This document shows, piece by piece, positions 19,256-30,273 of a DNA stretch of 64,000 nucleotides. Position 1 is the first letter of the stretch, and each line of letters starts with the position of its first letter. This stretch comes from Alphaproteobacteria bacterium (GTDB lineage Bacteria; Pseudomonadota; Alphaproteobacteria; SHVP01): positions 1 through 64,000 of the forward strand of contig VGES01000004.1 in NCBI GenBank assembly GCA_016869765.1, in the 5' to 3' direction. The notes below the pieces were generated by a model that was not told the DNA's origin, made no database searches, and saw only the letters and a list, made by a program, of their open reading frames with translations. Position numbers and translations under genes: made by a program.

Positions 19256-20325
19256 GGACTGGGCGCCGGCCAGAAAGTCCCTCCGACGGTCGGCGACCGG
19301 CAGCCTGTGGTCTCGGGTACGCTCGTGGGCAGGCCCCGTAGTCGCCTGACGGCCAGATAGGCGAAGGCCTGAGCCTCGAGAAAATCGCCCTGCCAGCCCA
19401 CGCTTTCGACGGCTTCGACCCGACCCAAGAGCTGTGCGAGCCGCGCCATCAGGGCGAGGTTGCGGCGCCCTCCACCAGTAATCAACCAGCGTCTGGGCCG
19501 CTCCGGAAAATGGGGTAGAGCGGCCACGACAGACTGGGCAATACCTTCCAGGATCGTTGCCGCACCATCCGAGAGCGAACCCTCAGCCGGCCGGATCGGC
19601 AGGTCCTGACGATCCAGCGATTTGGGCGGCCGCCGGGCAAAAAATGGATGGGCCAGGAAACGATCGACGAGCGCCCGGTCGGGGCGGCCGAGACTTGCCA
19701 GTTCGCCGTTGCGGTCAAACGGCGCACCGGTGCTGGCCAGGACCCAATCATCGAGTGGCGCATTCCCGGGCCCGGTATCGAAGGCGAGAATGGCGTCGTC
19801 GTGGCCAAGCCAGGTGACGTTGGCGACGCCGCCGATATTGAGCACAGCCAGGGGCTTTTCGAGGCCGCTCGCGAGCGCCTGATGGTAGAGAGGAACCAGG
19901 GGCGCCCCCTGCCCGCCAGCCGCCACGTCGGCCGACCGAAAGTCGCTGACCACTGGTCGACCCATATTGGACGCCAACAGAGCCCCATCCCCGATTTGCC
20001 AAGTCCGTCCGAGGTCGGGGCGATGCTCGATCGTTTGTCCGTGAAATCCAATTACATCTATTTCATATATATTTACAGAATATTTATCACAGTACACTTT
20101 AATCGCGGCCGCGTGGGTCCGCGTAAGATCTTTGACGATTGGGCCGAGGTCGCTCGGGCGTGTCGCCGGCGTAAGGCAGGCCCGCAACGCCTCCCGAAGC
20201 CGTCGTTCATAGGGAACCGTGATGGCCGGCCCGGCACGTGTGGCGCCCTCGCCATCGGTCTCGATGAGAGCCACGTCGATGCCATCGAGCGAGGTTCCGC
20301 TCATCAGGCCAAGCCCCCTCAGCAT
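19252..20325 (-). CDS. anmK: anhydro-N-acetylmuramic acid kinase
   Basis: The enzyme recycles peptidoglycan by phosphorylating and opening 1,6-anhydroMurNAc to MurNAc-6-phosphate. The ATP-binding start [12 protein letters not shown], the GFHGQTIEH block, [12 protein letters not shown] and the C-terminal TGGGRRNL are all present. The ATG at 20325 has GGAA close upstream and gives 357 residues; 20361 or 20379 are alternatives. An AT-rich patch at 20045-20100 encodes [15 protein letters not shown] in good frame, unlike the GC-rich rest. The gene is divergent from tyrS. Confidence 0.92.
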   Translation of the reverse strand: MLRGLGLMSGTSLDGIDVALIETDGEGATRAGPAITVPYERRLREALRACLTPATRPSDLGPIVKDLTRTHAAAIKVYCDKYSVNIYEIDVIGFHGQTIEHRPDLGRTWQIGDGALLASNMGRPVVSDFRSADVAAGGQGAPLVPLYHQALASGLEKPLAVLNIGGVANVTWLGHDDAILAFDTGPGNAPLDDWVLASTGAPFDRNGELASLGRPDRALVDRFLAHPFFARRPPKSLDRQDLPIRPAEGSLSDGAATILEGIAQSVVAALPHFPERPRRWLITGGGRRNLALMARLAQLLGRVEAVESVGWQGDFLEAQAFAYLAVRRLRGLPTSVPETTGCRSPTVGGTFWPAPSP

Positions 20326-20402
20326 GCGCGTTCCGGCCCTGCGATGCGTTGTTGCCGCCATTGCGCCATGATAGACCACGCGCTTGCCGGGAATCTTCGA
20401 TC

Positions 20403-21653
20403 ATGACCGTACGCTCCGAGTTTCTTCGTCGCATGGTCGAGCGCGGCTTTCTGCACCAGGCGACCGACCTCGCCGCCCTCGACGATCGTTTCGCGCAGCA
20501 CCGCGTTGTCGCCTATATCGGCTTCGACTGCACGGCGCCGAGCCTTCACGTCGGCAGCCTGCTGATGATCATGGTGCTGCGTCATCTGCAGCAAACCGGG
20601 CATCGCCCGATCGTGCTCATGGGCGGCGGAACGACGAAGGTCGGCGACCCGTCGTTCCGCGATGACGCGCGTCCGATCCTGAGCGAAGCGGAAATTGCCG
20701 CCAACATGGCGGGGATCAAGCAGGTGTTCGCGCGTTTCCTGACGTTTGGCGAGGGCTCGAGCGAGGCTGCGATGGTCGACAACGCCGAATGGCTGGACTC
20801 GCTCCGCTACCTGCCGTTCCTGCGAGACTACGGCCGCCACTTCTCCGTCAATCGCATGTTGGCCTTCGAGTCGGTCAAACAGCGCTTGGAACGTGATCAG
20901 CCGCTGTCGTTCCTCGAGTTCAACTACATGATCCTTCAAGCCTACGACTTCGTCGAGCTGGCGCGCCGGTACGGCTGCACGCTTCAGATCGGCGGCTCGG
21001 ATCAATGGGGCAACATCGTCAACGGCGTGGAACTCGGCCGTCGAACCGCCAATCTGGAGCTGTTCGGCCTCACCTGCCCGCTCATCACCACGGCCTCGGG
21101 CGCCAAGATGGGGAAAACGGCCGCTGGCGCCGTCTGGCTCAACGCCGAGATGCGGTCGTCCTATGACTATTGGCAGTTCTGGCGCAACACCGAGGACCGG
21201 GACGTTGGCCGGTTTCTCCGTCTATTCACTGACCTGCCGATCGCGGAGATCGAGCGCCTCGAAGCCCTGCGCGACGCCGAACTCAACGAAGCGAAAAAAG
21301 TGCTGGCCAATGAAGCGACCCGCCTTTGCCACGGGGTCACGGCGGCCGAACGCGCCGCGGAGACGGCGCGACGAACCTTCGAGCAGCGGACGATCGGTGG
21401 CGACCTGCCGACCCTCGCCGTGGAACGGGCGGACCTGGAACGAGGGCTTCCCGCCTTCGAACTCTTCCTCAAGTCGGGACTCGCGTCTTCGGGGGGCGAG
21501 GCGAGACGGCTGATTCGGAATGGCGGGGCTCGCCTCAATGGTCGCGCCGTCACCGACGAGAAGCTATCGATCACCGTTGCCGACATCGATGCCGAAGGCA
21601 CAATCCAGCTTTCCGCGGGCAAGAAACGCCACGCGCTGGTGCGCGTCCGCTAG
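20403..21653 (+). CDS. tyrS: tyrosyl-tRNA synthetase
   Basis: This class I synthetase charges tRNA-Tyr. The HIGH-like motif appears as PSLHVGS near residue 46. The tyrosine pocket blocks YMILQAYDF and GGSDQWGN are present, and the KMSKS loop is KMGKT near 240. A C-terminal S4 RNA-binding domain starts near 350. The 416 residues fit the bacterial TyrRS. The TAG stop lies within CTAG shared with the convergent AsmA/YhdP-like gene. Confidence 0.96.
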   Translation: MTVRSEFLRRMVERGFLHQATDLAALDDRFAQHRVVAYIGFDCTAPSLHVGSLLMIMVLRHLQQTGHRPIVLMGGGTTKVGDPSFRDDARPILSEAEIAANMAGIKQVFARFLTFGEGSSEAAMVDNAEWLDSLRYLPFLRDYGRHFSVNRMLAFESVKQRLERDQPLSFLEFNYMILQAYDFVELARRYGCTLQIGGSDQWGNIVNGVELGRRTANLELFGLTCPLITTASGAKMGKTAAGAVWLNAEMRSSYDYWQFWRNTEDRDVGRFLRLFTDLPIAEIERLEALRDAELNEAKKVLANEATRLCHGVTAAERAAETARRTFEQRTIGGDLPTLAVERADLERGLPAFELFLKSGLASSGGEARRLIRNGGARLNGRAVTDEKLSITVADIDAEGTIQLSAGKKRHALVRVR

Positions 21654-24600
21654 CCTGGCGGATCCTGCCTCGTCTCGATGGTCTGTGGCTGGCTGCCGCT
21701 GCGTCCCGGAGGGTTGGTGAAGATCGTGAAGAAGTTGCGCAAGAATCCCGGAGCGAGCGCAGACAGTGGATTTACGCTGATCGTCGGCTCCTCGAAGGTG
21801 CCGCGAACCGAGTAGTTGAGCGCGATGATGCCTTCCCCGGGGCGCCCAACCAGGAGGTTTCCAATCAGCGGGATTTGGCCCAGGACCGAGTTGATCGTGT
21901 AGGCCGGCACGAGCGTTCCGTTGAAGGTGAGCTGATCGGTTCGACGATCGACGGTGCCATCGAGCGTGATCCCAAGAGAGGGACCAAAGGCCCGTCCGCC
22001 GTTGATCTCGGCCTTGTCGCGGCCGAAACGAAACGGGACATCGGCCCGCACAAACTGAATTCCTTCGCCGCTCATCACCTCCAGGATTCCCGTGAGGGAG
22101 GCGAGGCTGAGGACGCGGGTCAACGCCGGCATGTTGTTGACGCGGAGGTTCTCGACCTCGACGCGCCCATCGATCATCCAGCCCTCGGCGGTGTCATCGA
22201 GCAGGCCGTTCGCGAGGAAGGTGCCACCGTCGGCATGGATGAAGAAGCCGAGAGTCCGGGCCAAGCGTCCCGCGTTGGCCGAGGCCATGGTCAAGCGGCG
22301 CTTGCCATCGACGGCCTTTGCGATGGCGACCGTCACCGGGGCCTCATCGTTCAGCGATCCGGCGAAGCGCAACGAGTCGAGGGCGCCGTCGGTTTGGGAG
22401 ACTTCCCCGTCAACCTGAGTGATGAAACGTTCGTCGTCGAGTTTGATGCGCGCGAGCTTCAGGCGGGTGACGTGGGACGGGCCACCCGGGTCGCCCGAAT
22501 CCATGAGTCGATCGAGCGCTGTCGAGATATCGAGCGAAGCCCCCGTTAGGGAAACCCGGTAGCCGCTTTGCTCGCGTTCTGCGGCAACCGCAACGTCCGT
22601 TGCGCCTACGACCAAGCGCGACAAGTTGAGACGGTCGATCTTTCGTGCGGCGTCGAGACGGAGGTTTCCTGCGGCCTTGAGATCGACGGTCGCGATGTCG
22701 AGGTCTTCAATGAGCACGACGTCGTCACGGTCGGGACGGGCTCGGAACGTGACCTTGCCTTCTGCTCCTCGCGCCTTGCGCCACGCAAGAAGCGGCACAT
22801 CGAGGACGGCCGGAGTCAGGTCGACCTCGACGGCAACCTCGCGTAACTGCCGATCTTTGGCGGTCACGACCACGGCGGTCGGGACTTCGCCTTGTAACGT
22901 TGGAGCGAAATCGATCCCAAGGCGTCGGCGATCGTTCTCGCCGAGCGGCGCCGTAAGCGTGAAGCGCGTGGAGGCTTCCTGCGGCTCCGCGTCGAATCGC
23001 TCCACCCACGAGACTCGCGCAGGAATACCCTCGACCTCGGCCGATCCTTCGAGCTGTAACGCCCGGGCCGTCAATTCGAGCGCGAACGTTCCCTTGGACA
23101 GCGTGGTTCCGGGGATCAGGCCGCGAACGGCCGTGTCCCGTAGATTGGCCGCGGCAGCGAATTGGACCTGCGCAGCGAGAATCGGTGAGCGCAAGGGGAA
23201 ACGCAGTCTCGCGCGGGTCGCCGACAGGCCCTCGACCGTCTTGGGGTCGAATCCGCCATGGCGCGAGATGAGCGCCAGGGGGCGACTATCCAGGAGGCCG
23301 AGGACATCTGAATTCCGGCCCGAGGCCACGAACTCGATCGCGGCGGTCCAGTCGGCAACCCCGTCTTTGGACAGCCGGATATTGCCCTCGCTCAGGGCGA
23401 TTCCCCCGATGCGTCCAGCGTCGAGGCCGAGCAACAGAGACTTCCCCGTGATCCGCCCTTCGCCTTGTGCTCCTTCGACGGGCGGCAAACCGGCGAGGAA
23501 CGTCGCCGCGGTACCGCGATACGCGAAACGAACGTCGATTGCCTGATCGGATACTGGGGCTCCCGCGAGTTCCCCTGCCGACAGCGTGATTCGATACGTC
23601 CCTTGATCGATCGCACCGCTACGGACGTTACGGACGAACCAATCCTTGGCTTCCGGTGCAACGATTTTGGGCCAGTACTGCTGCAGGGCTCCGGCGCTGA
23701 ACCCGCGAAAATTCCCCGACACCGCCAATTCGGATCCTCGCTCCCCCTTGAGCAGGGCTCCGGCTCCCGCCACGGTCGCGCCGCCAGCCTCGACGGTGAA
23801 ATCGGAGAGGTTGACCGACTCGGAAGGGAGGTTGACGCTCCCCTCGAGCGTCGCGCGGGTGATCGGCAGCGGGCGATCATGATAGGGCGAGGCATCAATG
23901 TCGCCGGCTCCCAGAGTCAATCGAAACTGCACGTCGCTCGGCCACGTCCCCGCCGCCACTCGAGTCGTGATCGTCCCGTCGACAGGAACCTGAACCCGGC
24001 GCAGGAGGTCGATCTCCGGAAGGTAGGACGTGAGCAACGTCGGACTCAGCCCGCGAAACCGCAGGGTCGCTGCCGTGGTCCGTTCGACGTAATCGAAGCG
24101 GGCCGCCAAATCGAGCGGCACCTGGGTTCCCGAGACCGCGGCGTTGGCGGAAAGGCGCCCGCTCAAGCCGCTCTGAGAGCGTTCGAGGAAGAGGCTGGCG
24201 CTCGGCAACCGCCACACGACGCCGTTTTGTTCATCGACGAACGCGACATCGGCATCGCGAATTGCGATCTCGCGGAGGGCGGTGGCCAGCGCCTTTCTCT
24301 CAGGCGGCAAGAGGAGATCCCGTTCCAGCCGCGCCAGCCATTCTGAACCTTCGTGCTGGGTCTCCCCGAGACCGAAGACAAAGGCCCCATCGGCCTGTCG
24401 CGTAACGCGGATCGTGGCGCCAACGATATCGATCGACGCCGGAATGAGATCCGCCTGAAGCAGTTCAGCGAGATCGAACCGAACCGCCATTTCCGGGATA
24501 CGCGCGATCGGACGGCCGTCAGGATCGACGACGAGCACGTCGAGGACGCTGATGTCGAGGCCGCGGTACAGACCCCGCCATGACAAGACGGTGTCGCGGA

Positions 24601-24811
24601 CGCGGACCTGGAAAGCCCCGGCGCCAACGATATTCAGCGAATCCTGGAGGTAGGGGGTCAGCGGCGCCAAAGACAACGGTCCCTGGGCGAAGCGCCATGC
24701 GGCCGCAACGACGATGATCGCGGCTGCGGCAACGAGGCCGCCCAGAAGCTGCACGATCAGTTTACTTGTCCGCCGAAACACTGTTTTCTGCCGTTCGAAG
24801 CCCGAATTCAC
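21650..24811 (-). CDS. giant AsmA/YhdP-like envelope protein (DUF3971)
   Basis: This 1053-residue protein has one N-terminal membrane segment (about residues 20-42, [20 protein letters not shown]) and then a long beta-rich periplasmic region. The layout is that of YhdP/AsmA-like proteins, which bridge the two membranes and are linked to phospholipid transport. The C-terminal part ([47 protein letters not shown]) is the AsmA-like C-domain. The start is GTG, with only 11 bases between it and the glnE ATG on the other strand. The true start may be somewhat inside. No partner genes adjoin. Confidence 0.87.
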   Translation of the reverse strand: MNSGFERQKTVFRRTSKLIVQLLGGLVAAAAIIVVAAAWRFAQGPLSLAPLTPYLQDSLNIVGAGAFQVRVRDTVLSWRGLYRGLDISVLDVLVVDPDGRPIARIPEMAVRFDLAELLQADLIPASIDIVGATIRVTRQADGAFVFGLGETQHEGSEWLARLERDLLLPPERKALATALREIAIRDADVAFVDEQNGVVWRLPSASLFLERSQSGLSGRLSANAAVSGTQVPLDLAARFDYVERTTAATLRFRGLSPTLLTSYLPEIDLLRRVQVPVDGTITTRVAAGTWPSDVQFRLTLGAGDIDASPYHDRPLPITRATLEGSVNLPSESVNLSDFTVEAGGATVAGAGALLKGERGSELAVSGNFRGFSAGALQQYWPKIVAPEAKDWFVRNVRSGAIDQGTYRITLSAGELAGAPVSDQAIDVRFAYRGTAATFLAGLPPVEGAQGEGRITGKSLLLGLDAGRIGGIALSEGNIRLSKDGVADWTAAIEFVASGRNSDVLGLLDSRPLALISRHGGFDPKTVEGLSATRARLRFPLRSPILAAQVQFAAAANLRDTAVRGLIPGTTLSKGTFALELTARALQLEGSAEVEGIPARVSWVERFDAEPQEASTRFTLTAPLGENDRRRLGIDFAPTLQGEVPTAVVVTAKDRQLREVAVEVDLTPAVLDVPLLAWRKARGAEGKVTFRARPDRDDVVLIEDLDIATVDLKAAGNLRLDAARKIDRLNLSRLVVGATDVAVAAEREQSGYRVSLTGASLDISTALDRLMDSGDPGGPSHVTRLKLARIKLDDERFITQVDGEVSQTDGALDSLRFAGSLNDEAPVTVAIAKAVDGKRRLTMASANAGRLARTLGFFIHADGGTFLANGLLDDTAEGWMIDGRVEVENLRVNNMPALTRVLSLASLTGILEVMSGEGIQFVRADVPFRFGRDKAEINGGRAFGPSLGITLDGTVDRRTDQLTFNGTLVPAYTINSVLGQIPLIGNLLVGRPGEGIIALNYSVRGTFEEPTISVNPLSALAPGFLRNFFTIFTNPPGRSGSQPQTIETRQDPPG

Positions 24812-24822
24812 GCGCTATACGA

Positions 24823-27786
24823 ATGACTGGATTTGTCCTCTTTCGTCAACTGCACGGAATTCCGCGCCCTTTCGACGAAAGTCACGCCGCGGCCGCCTTC
24901 GATCGGCTCCGGGACTCCACGGCCGACCAGGGGGCCCTGCTCGACGAATTGGTTACAGACCAGCAGGCCGCCGATCTTTTCCGATCGATTTGCGGCACCA
25001 GCCCTTATCTCGAGAACCTGCTGCGAAGAGAGATGGGGTTTCTCCATCGGTTCCGCAACGCGACTCTGGATCAGGCTCTCGAGGGGGTTTTCGATGAGGT
25101 CGCAACGGCGGGGCGCCAGCCGAGTCCCCTGCCCCAGACCGATTTTGCGCAACACCTGCGGGTCGCCAAGGCCCGGGTCGCCCTATTGGTCGCCGTCGCA
25201 GATATAGGCAATGCTTGGGGGCTCCATCAGGTCACGTCCGCGCTCAGTCGTTTCGCAGACGCCGTGGTCACCGCGGCGGTCGATTATCTGCTCATCGACG
25301 CTGCCGATCGCGGCGATCTCGTTCTCGACGATCGTTTGGAGCCAGCCCGATCATCGGGTTTCTTCGTGATCGGGATGGGCAAACTCGGGGCTGGCGAACT
25401 CAATTACTCGAGCGACATCGACCTGATCGCCCTATTCGATCAGGACGTCATTCGCTACGTCGGCAAGACGTCACCCCAAGACTGTTTTGTCCGACTGACG
25501 CGTGGTCTTACGGCCCTGCTCCAGGACCGAACCGCCGATGGCTACGTTCTCAGGGTCGATCTTCGCCTGCGACCGGACGCGGGGGCGACGCCGGTGGCTA
25601 TGTCGGTGCTGGCTGCGGAAACCTACTACGAAAGCGTTGGGCAGAATTGGGAACGGGCGGCCATGATCAAGGCGCGGGTGGTCGCAGGCGACCATGCCGC
25701 CGGCAACGATTTTCTGCGCCGACTGATTCCGTTCGTTTGGCGCAAGCACCTCGATTTCGCTGCGATCAACGACATTCATTCGATCAAGCGACAGATCGAT
25801 GCCAAAGTCGGACGCACGGCTCAAGCCGAACTCGCGGGCTACAACGTGAAATTGGGCCGCGGCGGCATCCGGGAGATCGAGTTTTTCGCCCAGACACAGC
25901 AGCTCATCGCGGGAGGCCGCGATCCGACGTTGCGTGATGCCACGACATGCGGTGCGATTCGTGCGCTAGCGACGTCGAAGCGAATCACCGAAGCCGCGGC
26001 GCGGGAACTGATCACGTCCTACGACTTTCTGCGACGGACAGAGCATCGCCTCCAGATGGTGGCCGACGAGCAGACCCAGCGCTTGCCCCTCGATCCCACC
26101 GAAATGCGCCGGGTGGCCGTGTTTCTCGGCTACGAGGACGCCGCGGCGTTTTCTAGAGCCCTACTGCGCGTGCTCGAAACCGTGCGGGGGCACTATGCGG
26201 CTCTGTTCGAGGACGCACCGGCCCTCGGAGCGGAAAGCGGTAGTCTCGTGTTCACCGGAACGGAGGACGACCCCGAAACGCTCGAATCGCTGTCGCGCAT
26301 GGGGTACCGCGAACCCCGGAAGATATCGACGGCCGTTCGACAATGGCACCATGGCCGTCTGCGCGCGACGCGGAGCGTGCGTGCACGGGAGTTGCTCACC
26401 GCGCTCGGGCCGCGGCTTCTCACGGCCCTTGCGGCGACGGAAAACCCGGATGCCGCCTTCCTCAAGTTCGACGAGTTCCTCGCCAAATTGCCTGCCGGGG
26501 TGCAGCTGTTCTCGCTGTTCTACAGCAACCCCGGACTTCTCGACCTCGTGGCCGAGGTCGTCGGCAGCGCCCCGCGGCTCGCCGAATTGTTGGGTCGGAC
26601 TCCGTCCATCCTCGACAGTCTGCTTACCGAAAACGTCGTCGACCCACCCCCGGATCGCGAAGTCCTGGGGAGAACGTTGGCCTCCGATGTGGCCATGGCG
26701 CGGGACTATCAGGACGTTCTCGATATCGCCCGGCGCTGGGCGCGCGATCGCCGCTTCTTGATCGGCGCACGCGTGTTGCGCGGAACCCTATCGGCCCACG
26801 ATGCCGGGCCCTACCTGAGCGACGTGGCGGACCTCGCGATCGCCGGCCTGCTCGATGCCGTCAGCCGGGATTTTGCGTCTCGTCACGGGGTCCTCGAAAG
26901 GGCGTCGTTCGCCGTGATTGCCTACGGAAAGTTGGGCAGCCGCGAAATGACCTTCGGATCGGATCTCGATCTCACCTTCGTCTATGACATCGATCTCGGC
27001 GATACGCCGTCGAACGGCCCCCGGCCGCTCTCTGCCACCACCTACTTCGCGCGGTTTTCCCAACAGATGATTGCAGCGATCTCCGCGATGACCGCCGAGG
27101 GCAAGCTTTATGACATCGACATGCGACTTCGGCCCTCTGGGACATCGGGCCCGATCGCGGTGAGCTTCGACAGCTTCGTCCAGTACCAGCGACAGTCGGC
27201 CTGGACGTGGGAGCGCATGGCGCTCACGCGAGCTCGGGTCGTTGCCGGCCCCGCTACGCTGCGCGCGAAGATCGAAGCCGCCGTGCGCGAGGTCCTGGTC
27301 GCTCCTCGCGATGTTGCTGCCCTAGCTCGTGACGTCGACGACATGCGGCAACGAATCGAGCATGAGCTCCCGGAACAGAACCCTTGGCGGCTCAAGTACG
27401 TACGCGGTGGGCTATTGGACGCCGAATTCTTGTGCCAGATGTTTCAGTTGCGTTTCGCGCATCAGGACCCGTCGGTGGTCGACTCCAACACGGTGCGTAC
27501 CCTAGAACGCATCGAGCGGTCGGGGCTCTTGCCCTCCGGGGTGGCCGACGAGTTGCGCCAGCACATCACGTTCTATCACAACATCGAGGGCCTCATTCGG
27601 TTGTGTCTGGAGCACCCCTTCGAGGAAACGACCGCGCCCGCCGGTCTAAGGGCCGGCTTGGCCCGCGCCGCGGCGGTCGCGACTTTGGATGAGGTGCGTG
27701 GGCGGCTCGTCCGAAGCCAGGCGCGGGTCAGTGACATCTACCGTCGCTCGATCTCGGACTTGCTCCGAGAGGCGCCACAAGCTTGA
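24823..27786 (+). CDS. glnE: glutamine synthetase adenylyltransferase/deadenylase
   Basis: GlnE adds AMP to, and removes it from, the GlnA tyrosine under PII control. The 987 residues hold two nucleotidyltransferase domains, the deadenylating one with GMGKLGAGELNYSSDIDLI near 183 and the adenylating one with GKLGSREMTFGSDLDL near 704, joined by helical domains. Both metal-binding DxD sets are intact. The ATG at 24823 is preferred over an earlier frame that would overlap the divergent gene. Both its target (glnA) and regulator (glnB) lie about 22 kb away in this window. Confidence 0.95.
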   Translation: MTGFVLFRQLHGIPRPFDESHAAAAFDRLRDSTADQGALLDELVTDQQAADLFRSICGTSPYLENLLRREMGFLHRFRNATLDQALEGVFDEVATAGRQPSPLPQTDFAQHLRVAKARVALLVAVADIGNAWGLHQVTSALSRFADAVVTAAVDYLLIDAADRGDLVLDDRLEPARSSGFFVIGMGKLGAGELNYSSDIDLIALFDQDVIRYVGKTSPQDCFVRLTRGLTALLQDRTADGYVLRVDLRLRPDAGATPVAMSVLAAETYYESVGQNWERAAMIKARVVAGDHAAGNDFLRRLIPFVWRKHLDFAAINDIHSIKRQIDAKVGRTAQAELAGYNVKLGRGGIREIEFFAQTQQLIAGGRDPTLRDATTCGAIRALATSKRITEAAARELITSYDFLRRTEHRLQMVADEQTQRLPLDPTEMRRVAVFLGYEDAAAFSRALLRVLETVRGHYAALFEDAPALGAESGSLVFTGTEDDPETLESLSRMGYREPRKISTAVRQWHHGRLRATRSVRARELLTALGPRLLTALAATENPDAAFLKFDEFLAKLPAGVQLFSLFYSNPGLLDLVAEVVGSAPRLAELLGRTPSILDSLLTENVVDPPPDREVLGRTLASDVAMARDYQDVLDIARRWARDRRFLIGARVLRGTLSAHDAGPYLSDVADLAIAGLLDAVSRDFASRHGVLERASFAVIAYGKLGSREMTFGSDLDLTFVYDIDLGDTPSNGPRPLSATTYFARFSQQMIAAISAMTAEGKLYDIDMRLRPSGTSGPIAVSFDSFVQYQRQSAWTWERMALTRARVVAGPATLRAKIEAAVREVLVAPRDVAALARDVDDMRQRIEHELPEQNPWRLKYVRGGLLDAEFLCQMFQLRFAHQDPSVVDSNTVRTLERIERSGLLPSGVADELRQHITFYHNIEGLIRLCLEHPFEETTAPAGLRAGLARAAAVATLDEVRGRLVRSQARVSDIYRRSISDLLREAPQA

Positions 27787-27827
27787 CTGTCATGCCCATC
27801 AACGAAGACAGCCTGCGGAGAAAATCC

Positions 27828-28292
27828 ATGAGCGTAGAGCAAGGCGACAAGGCGCCGGCGTTTTCGATGCCCACGGATGGCGATGGCACCGTGAAACTAA
27901 CCGACCTCAAGGGCCAGACGGTCGTCCTCTATTTCTACCCCAAGGACGACACCTCGGGTTGCACGCAGGAGGCGATCGACTTCACCAAGCACCTCGACAA
28001 GTTCAAGAAAGCGGGCGTCGCGATCATCGGAGTATCGAAGGACACGCCGGCCAAGCACGATGCCTTCAAGAAGAAGCACAAGCTCAAGGTCTCGTTGGCG
28101 TCAGACGAGGACGGCAAGGTGTGCGAAAAGTACGGCGTTTGGGTCCAGAAGACGCTCTACGGTCGAAAATACATGGGTATCGATCGATCGACGTTCTTGA
28201 TCGATGGCGTCGGCGTGGTGCGTCGTGTGTGGCGCAAGGTCAAGATTCCCGGTCATGTCGAGGAGGTCCTGGAGGCGGCCCGGGCACTATAG
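27828..28292 (+). CDS. bcp: thiol peroxidase, Bcp/PrxQ family peroxiredoxin
   Basis: This 154-residue peroxiredoxin reduces hydroperoxides. The peroxidatic Cys45 lies in DTSGCTQEAIDF. The resolving Cys five residues later found in E. coli Bcp is absent, and the only other cysteine is Cys99 (GKVCEKYG), so the mechanism may use Cys99 or an external thiol. The ATG at 27828 has GGAG seven bases upstream. It follows glnE on the same strand by 41 bases and ends at a hairpin. Confidence 0.92.
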   Translation: MSVEQGDKAPAFSMPTDGDGTVKLTDLKGQTVVLYFYPKDDTSGCTQEAIDFTKHLDKFKKAGVAIIGVSKDTPAKHDAFKKKHKLKVSLASDEDGKVCEKYGVWVQKTLYGRKYMGIDRSTFLIDGVGVVRRVWRKVKIPGHVEEVLEAARAL

Positions 28293-28331
28293 TCCGGGAG
28301 CCGCAGAAAATGAGGCTCCTCCGGACGTTTT
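28292..28331 (+). terminator. probable terminator after bcp
   Basis: GTCCGGGAGCC (28292-28302) pairs with GGCTCCTCCGGAC (28314-28326) apart from a two-base bulge, followed by GTTTTC. The hairpin begins at the last base of the bcp stop codon. Confidence 0.55.
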
Positions 28332-28383
28332 CGATCTCGGATTCAATGGTTGCGATGGGGTGCCGGAGTCGATATCCCTAAGA

Positions 28384-28401
28384 CGTGGCGATGACGCCAC
28401 G
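28384..28401. other. small hairpin upstream of the M23 peptidase gene
   Basis: CGTGGCG (28384-28390) pairs perfectly with CGCCACG (28395-28401) around ATGA. It lies about 20 bases before the next start codon and could affect its transcription or translation. Confidence 0.35.
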
Positions 28402-28421
28402 CGGGAGGGTAAGGGGGGGTG

Positions 28422-29831
28422 ATGGAGTGGCGGGATATCCGCCGGGCGCACGCACGCCTGTTTCCGGAACGGCAGTTCATTCTGCGTTCCGAAGGGCGTG
28501 TCCGCTACTTTGTCCTGTCGCGCCGACTTCAGACCTGCGTCGCCACGGTCGCGCTCGTGATCGGCGGCTGGATGCTCTTCAGCACCCTGTATTTCCTGGC
28601 TGGCGAGGCCCGCCTCGCGATCCGCGAAACCCTGATCGCCGACCTGTCGACGACCAACCGCAATCTCGAGTGGGAGTTGCGTTCTTCGAAGTCCCGGTTC
28701 GCATCGGCAACCGCCGAGCTCGAGAGCAAGCATCGGCAGTTGGTCGACCTGCTATCGCACAAGGACGTCATTGAGCAGCGGATTTCGTCCCTTTCGGCCC
28801 AAGTGGAGACGGTGACTGAGGAGCATCGCGATGCTACGGACGAGGTCCAGCGCCTGCGCCGTGAACTAGAAGACCAGCGCGAAAAGATCCTGCAGCGTCT
28901 CGGCGCTGGAACCACGCGTTCGGGACAAAACGATCAACGTTCTTCGCTCGACCACGACGTCGACGAAACCCGGGCAAGGCTGGCGGCGGTGCGCAATGAA
29001 CGGGACGTGCTGGCCCGCCTGCAACCAAAACCAGGCCCCGGCATCGACGTCGATCGGGTCACCGACCGGCTGTCGGCGGTCCGGCGCGAACAGGTCCAAC
29101 TTCTCGAGCAGATTCTCGGACGCACAGAGCGCGATATCCGCGACCTCGAATCGACGATCGCCAGAACCGGGATCAAGCCTGAGCGCTTGATCGCGGCTGC
29201 CAATCGTTCGCTCGGCATGGGGGGGCCCCTGCTCGCCCTTCGCGGCGCACCCGATCAGGCCCCCGCCACCGAGCCCCAGGAGTTCGAGGACGATCCCGAG
29301 TTCGACGGCCAGCTAAGCGCCCTCGAGGAGCGGTTGCGACGCTGGGAGGCGCTCCAGGACCTTTTCCTCGTATTGCCGCTCGCCACTCCGCTCGAGAGCG
29401 CGTATGTGTCGAGTGAGTTCGGTTACCGACGCGATCCGTTCACCAACCGCCCCGCCTTTCACGCTGGGGCCGATTTCTCCGGGCCGTCCGGACAATTGGT
29501 GTGGACCACGGCTCCTGGTCGGGTCACGTTCGTGGGGCGAAACGGACCGTTTGGAAAGATGGTTGAGATCGATCACGGGCTCGGCCTGACCAGCCGCTAT
29601 GCCCACCTGAGCCGGACCTCGGTCGAGGTTGGACAACAAATAGGGCTACGGGAAGAGATCGGGCGCATGGGTAGCACCGGCCGAAGCACTGGCGCCCATC
29701 TCCATTACGAGATACGTTTCAACGGTACGGCTCTGGACCCCGTCCACTTCATTCGGGTCGGCAACCACCTGCGCCGAGCGCAGGGTGCCCCACGAACCGT
29801 CGAGGTAGGGAATCATGTTCTCAAAAAATGA
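28422..29831 (+). CDS. membrane-anchored M23 (LytM-type) peptidoglycan endopeptidase
   Basis: This 469-residue envelope protein has one membrane segment near residues 40-60 and coiled coil from about 70 to 155 and again near 200. The C-terminal M23 domain has an intact zinc site: His347 and Asp351 in HAGAD, His426 and His428 in HLHYE. It should cut peptide crosslinks in the periplasm. The ATG follows a G-rich ribosome site (aggggggg). Its last 17 bases overlap the bactofilin start, a pairing known to shape cells in other proteobacteria. Confidence 0.92.
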   Translation: MEWRDIRRAHARLFPERQFILRSEGRVRYFVLSRRLQTCVATVALVIGGWMLFSTLYFLAGEARLAIRETLIADLSTTNRNLEWELRSSKSRFASATAELESKHRQLVDLLSHKDVIEQRISSLSAQVETVTEEHRDATDEVQRLRRELEDQREKILQRLGAGTTRSGQNDQRSSLDHDVDETRARLAAVRNERDVLARLQPKPGPGIDVDRVTDRLSAVRREQVQLLEQILGRTERDIRDLESTIARTGIKPERLIAAANRSLGMGGPLLALRGAPDQAPATEPQEFEDDPEFDGQLSALEERLRRWEALQDLFLVLPLATPLESAYVSSEFGYRRDPFTNRPAFHAGADFSGPSGQLVWTTAPGRVTFVGRNGPFGKMVEIDHGLGLTSRYAHLSRTSVEVGQQIGLREEIGRMGSTGRSTGAHLHYEIRFNGTALDPVHFIRVGNHLRRAQGAPRTVEVGNHVLKK

Positions 29832-30273
29832 GCGGCCCGTTTCGCCGGTGCCGCAGACTGCTTCTCGCGTGGCGCCATCGTTGATCAGCGCCAACCTCCA
29901 CATCATCGGGAACCTCAAGTCCGAGGGCGAGGTGCAAATCGACGGCCGGGTCGACGGTGACGTCACAGCCAACTCGCTCGTCATCGGCGACCGCGCCGAT
30001 ATCAACGGCGAGATCTTGGCGGACGACGTAATCGTACGCGGAACGGTCCACGGTCGGATCCGCGCCCGCAAGGTTCAACTCGCCAAGACCGCGCACGTCG
30101 TTGGCGATGTCTGGCATGAAACGTTGTCGATCGAGCCTGGTGCCTATATCGAGGGCCATTGCAAGCGATCGGATCAGCCCACTGAGCTGTTGGACGGCAA
30201 GGTCAAGTCGCTGCCGACGGGCAAACGCGAAACTTTGGAACTGGCCGGCGCCAAGCCCGCGGCCGCCGTCTAG
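29815..30273 (+). CDS. bactofilin (polymer-forming cytoskeletal protein)
   Basis: The 152-residue protein has a short disordered N-terminal tail, a central bactofilin beta-helix from about 23 to 115 (GNLKSEGEVQIDGRVDGDV, VIGDRADINGEILADDV) and a charged tail. It forms nucleotide-independent filaments at the membrane. Overlap with the M23 gene implies a joint role, the filament positioning the hydrolase (inference from LmdC-BacA-type pairs). The TAG stop lies in CTAG shared with the convergent kinase gene. Confidence 0.93.
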   Translation: MFSKNERPVSPVPQTASRVAPSLISANLHIIGNLKSEGEVQIDGRVDGDVTANSLVIGDRADINGEILADDVIVRGTVHGRIRARKVQLAKTAHVVGDVWHETLSIEPGAYIEGHCKRSDQPTELLDGKVKSLPTGKRETLELAGAKPAAAV

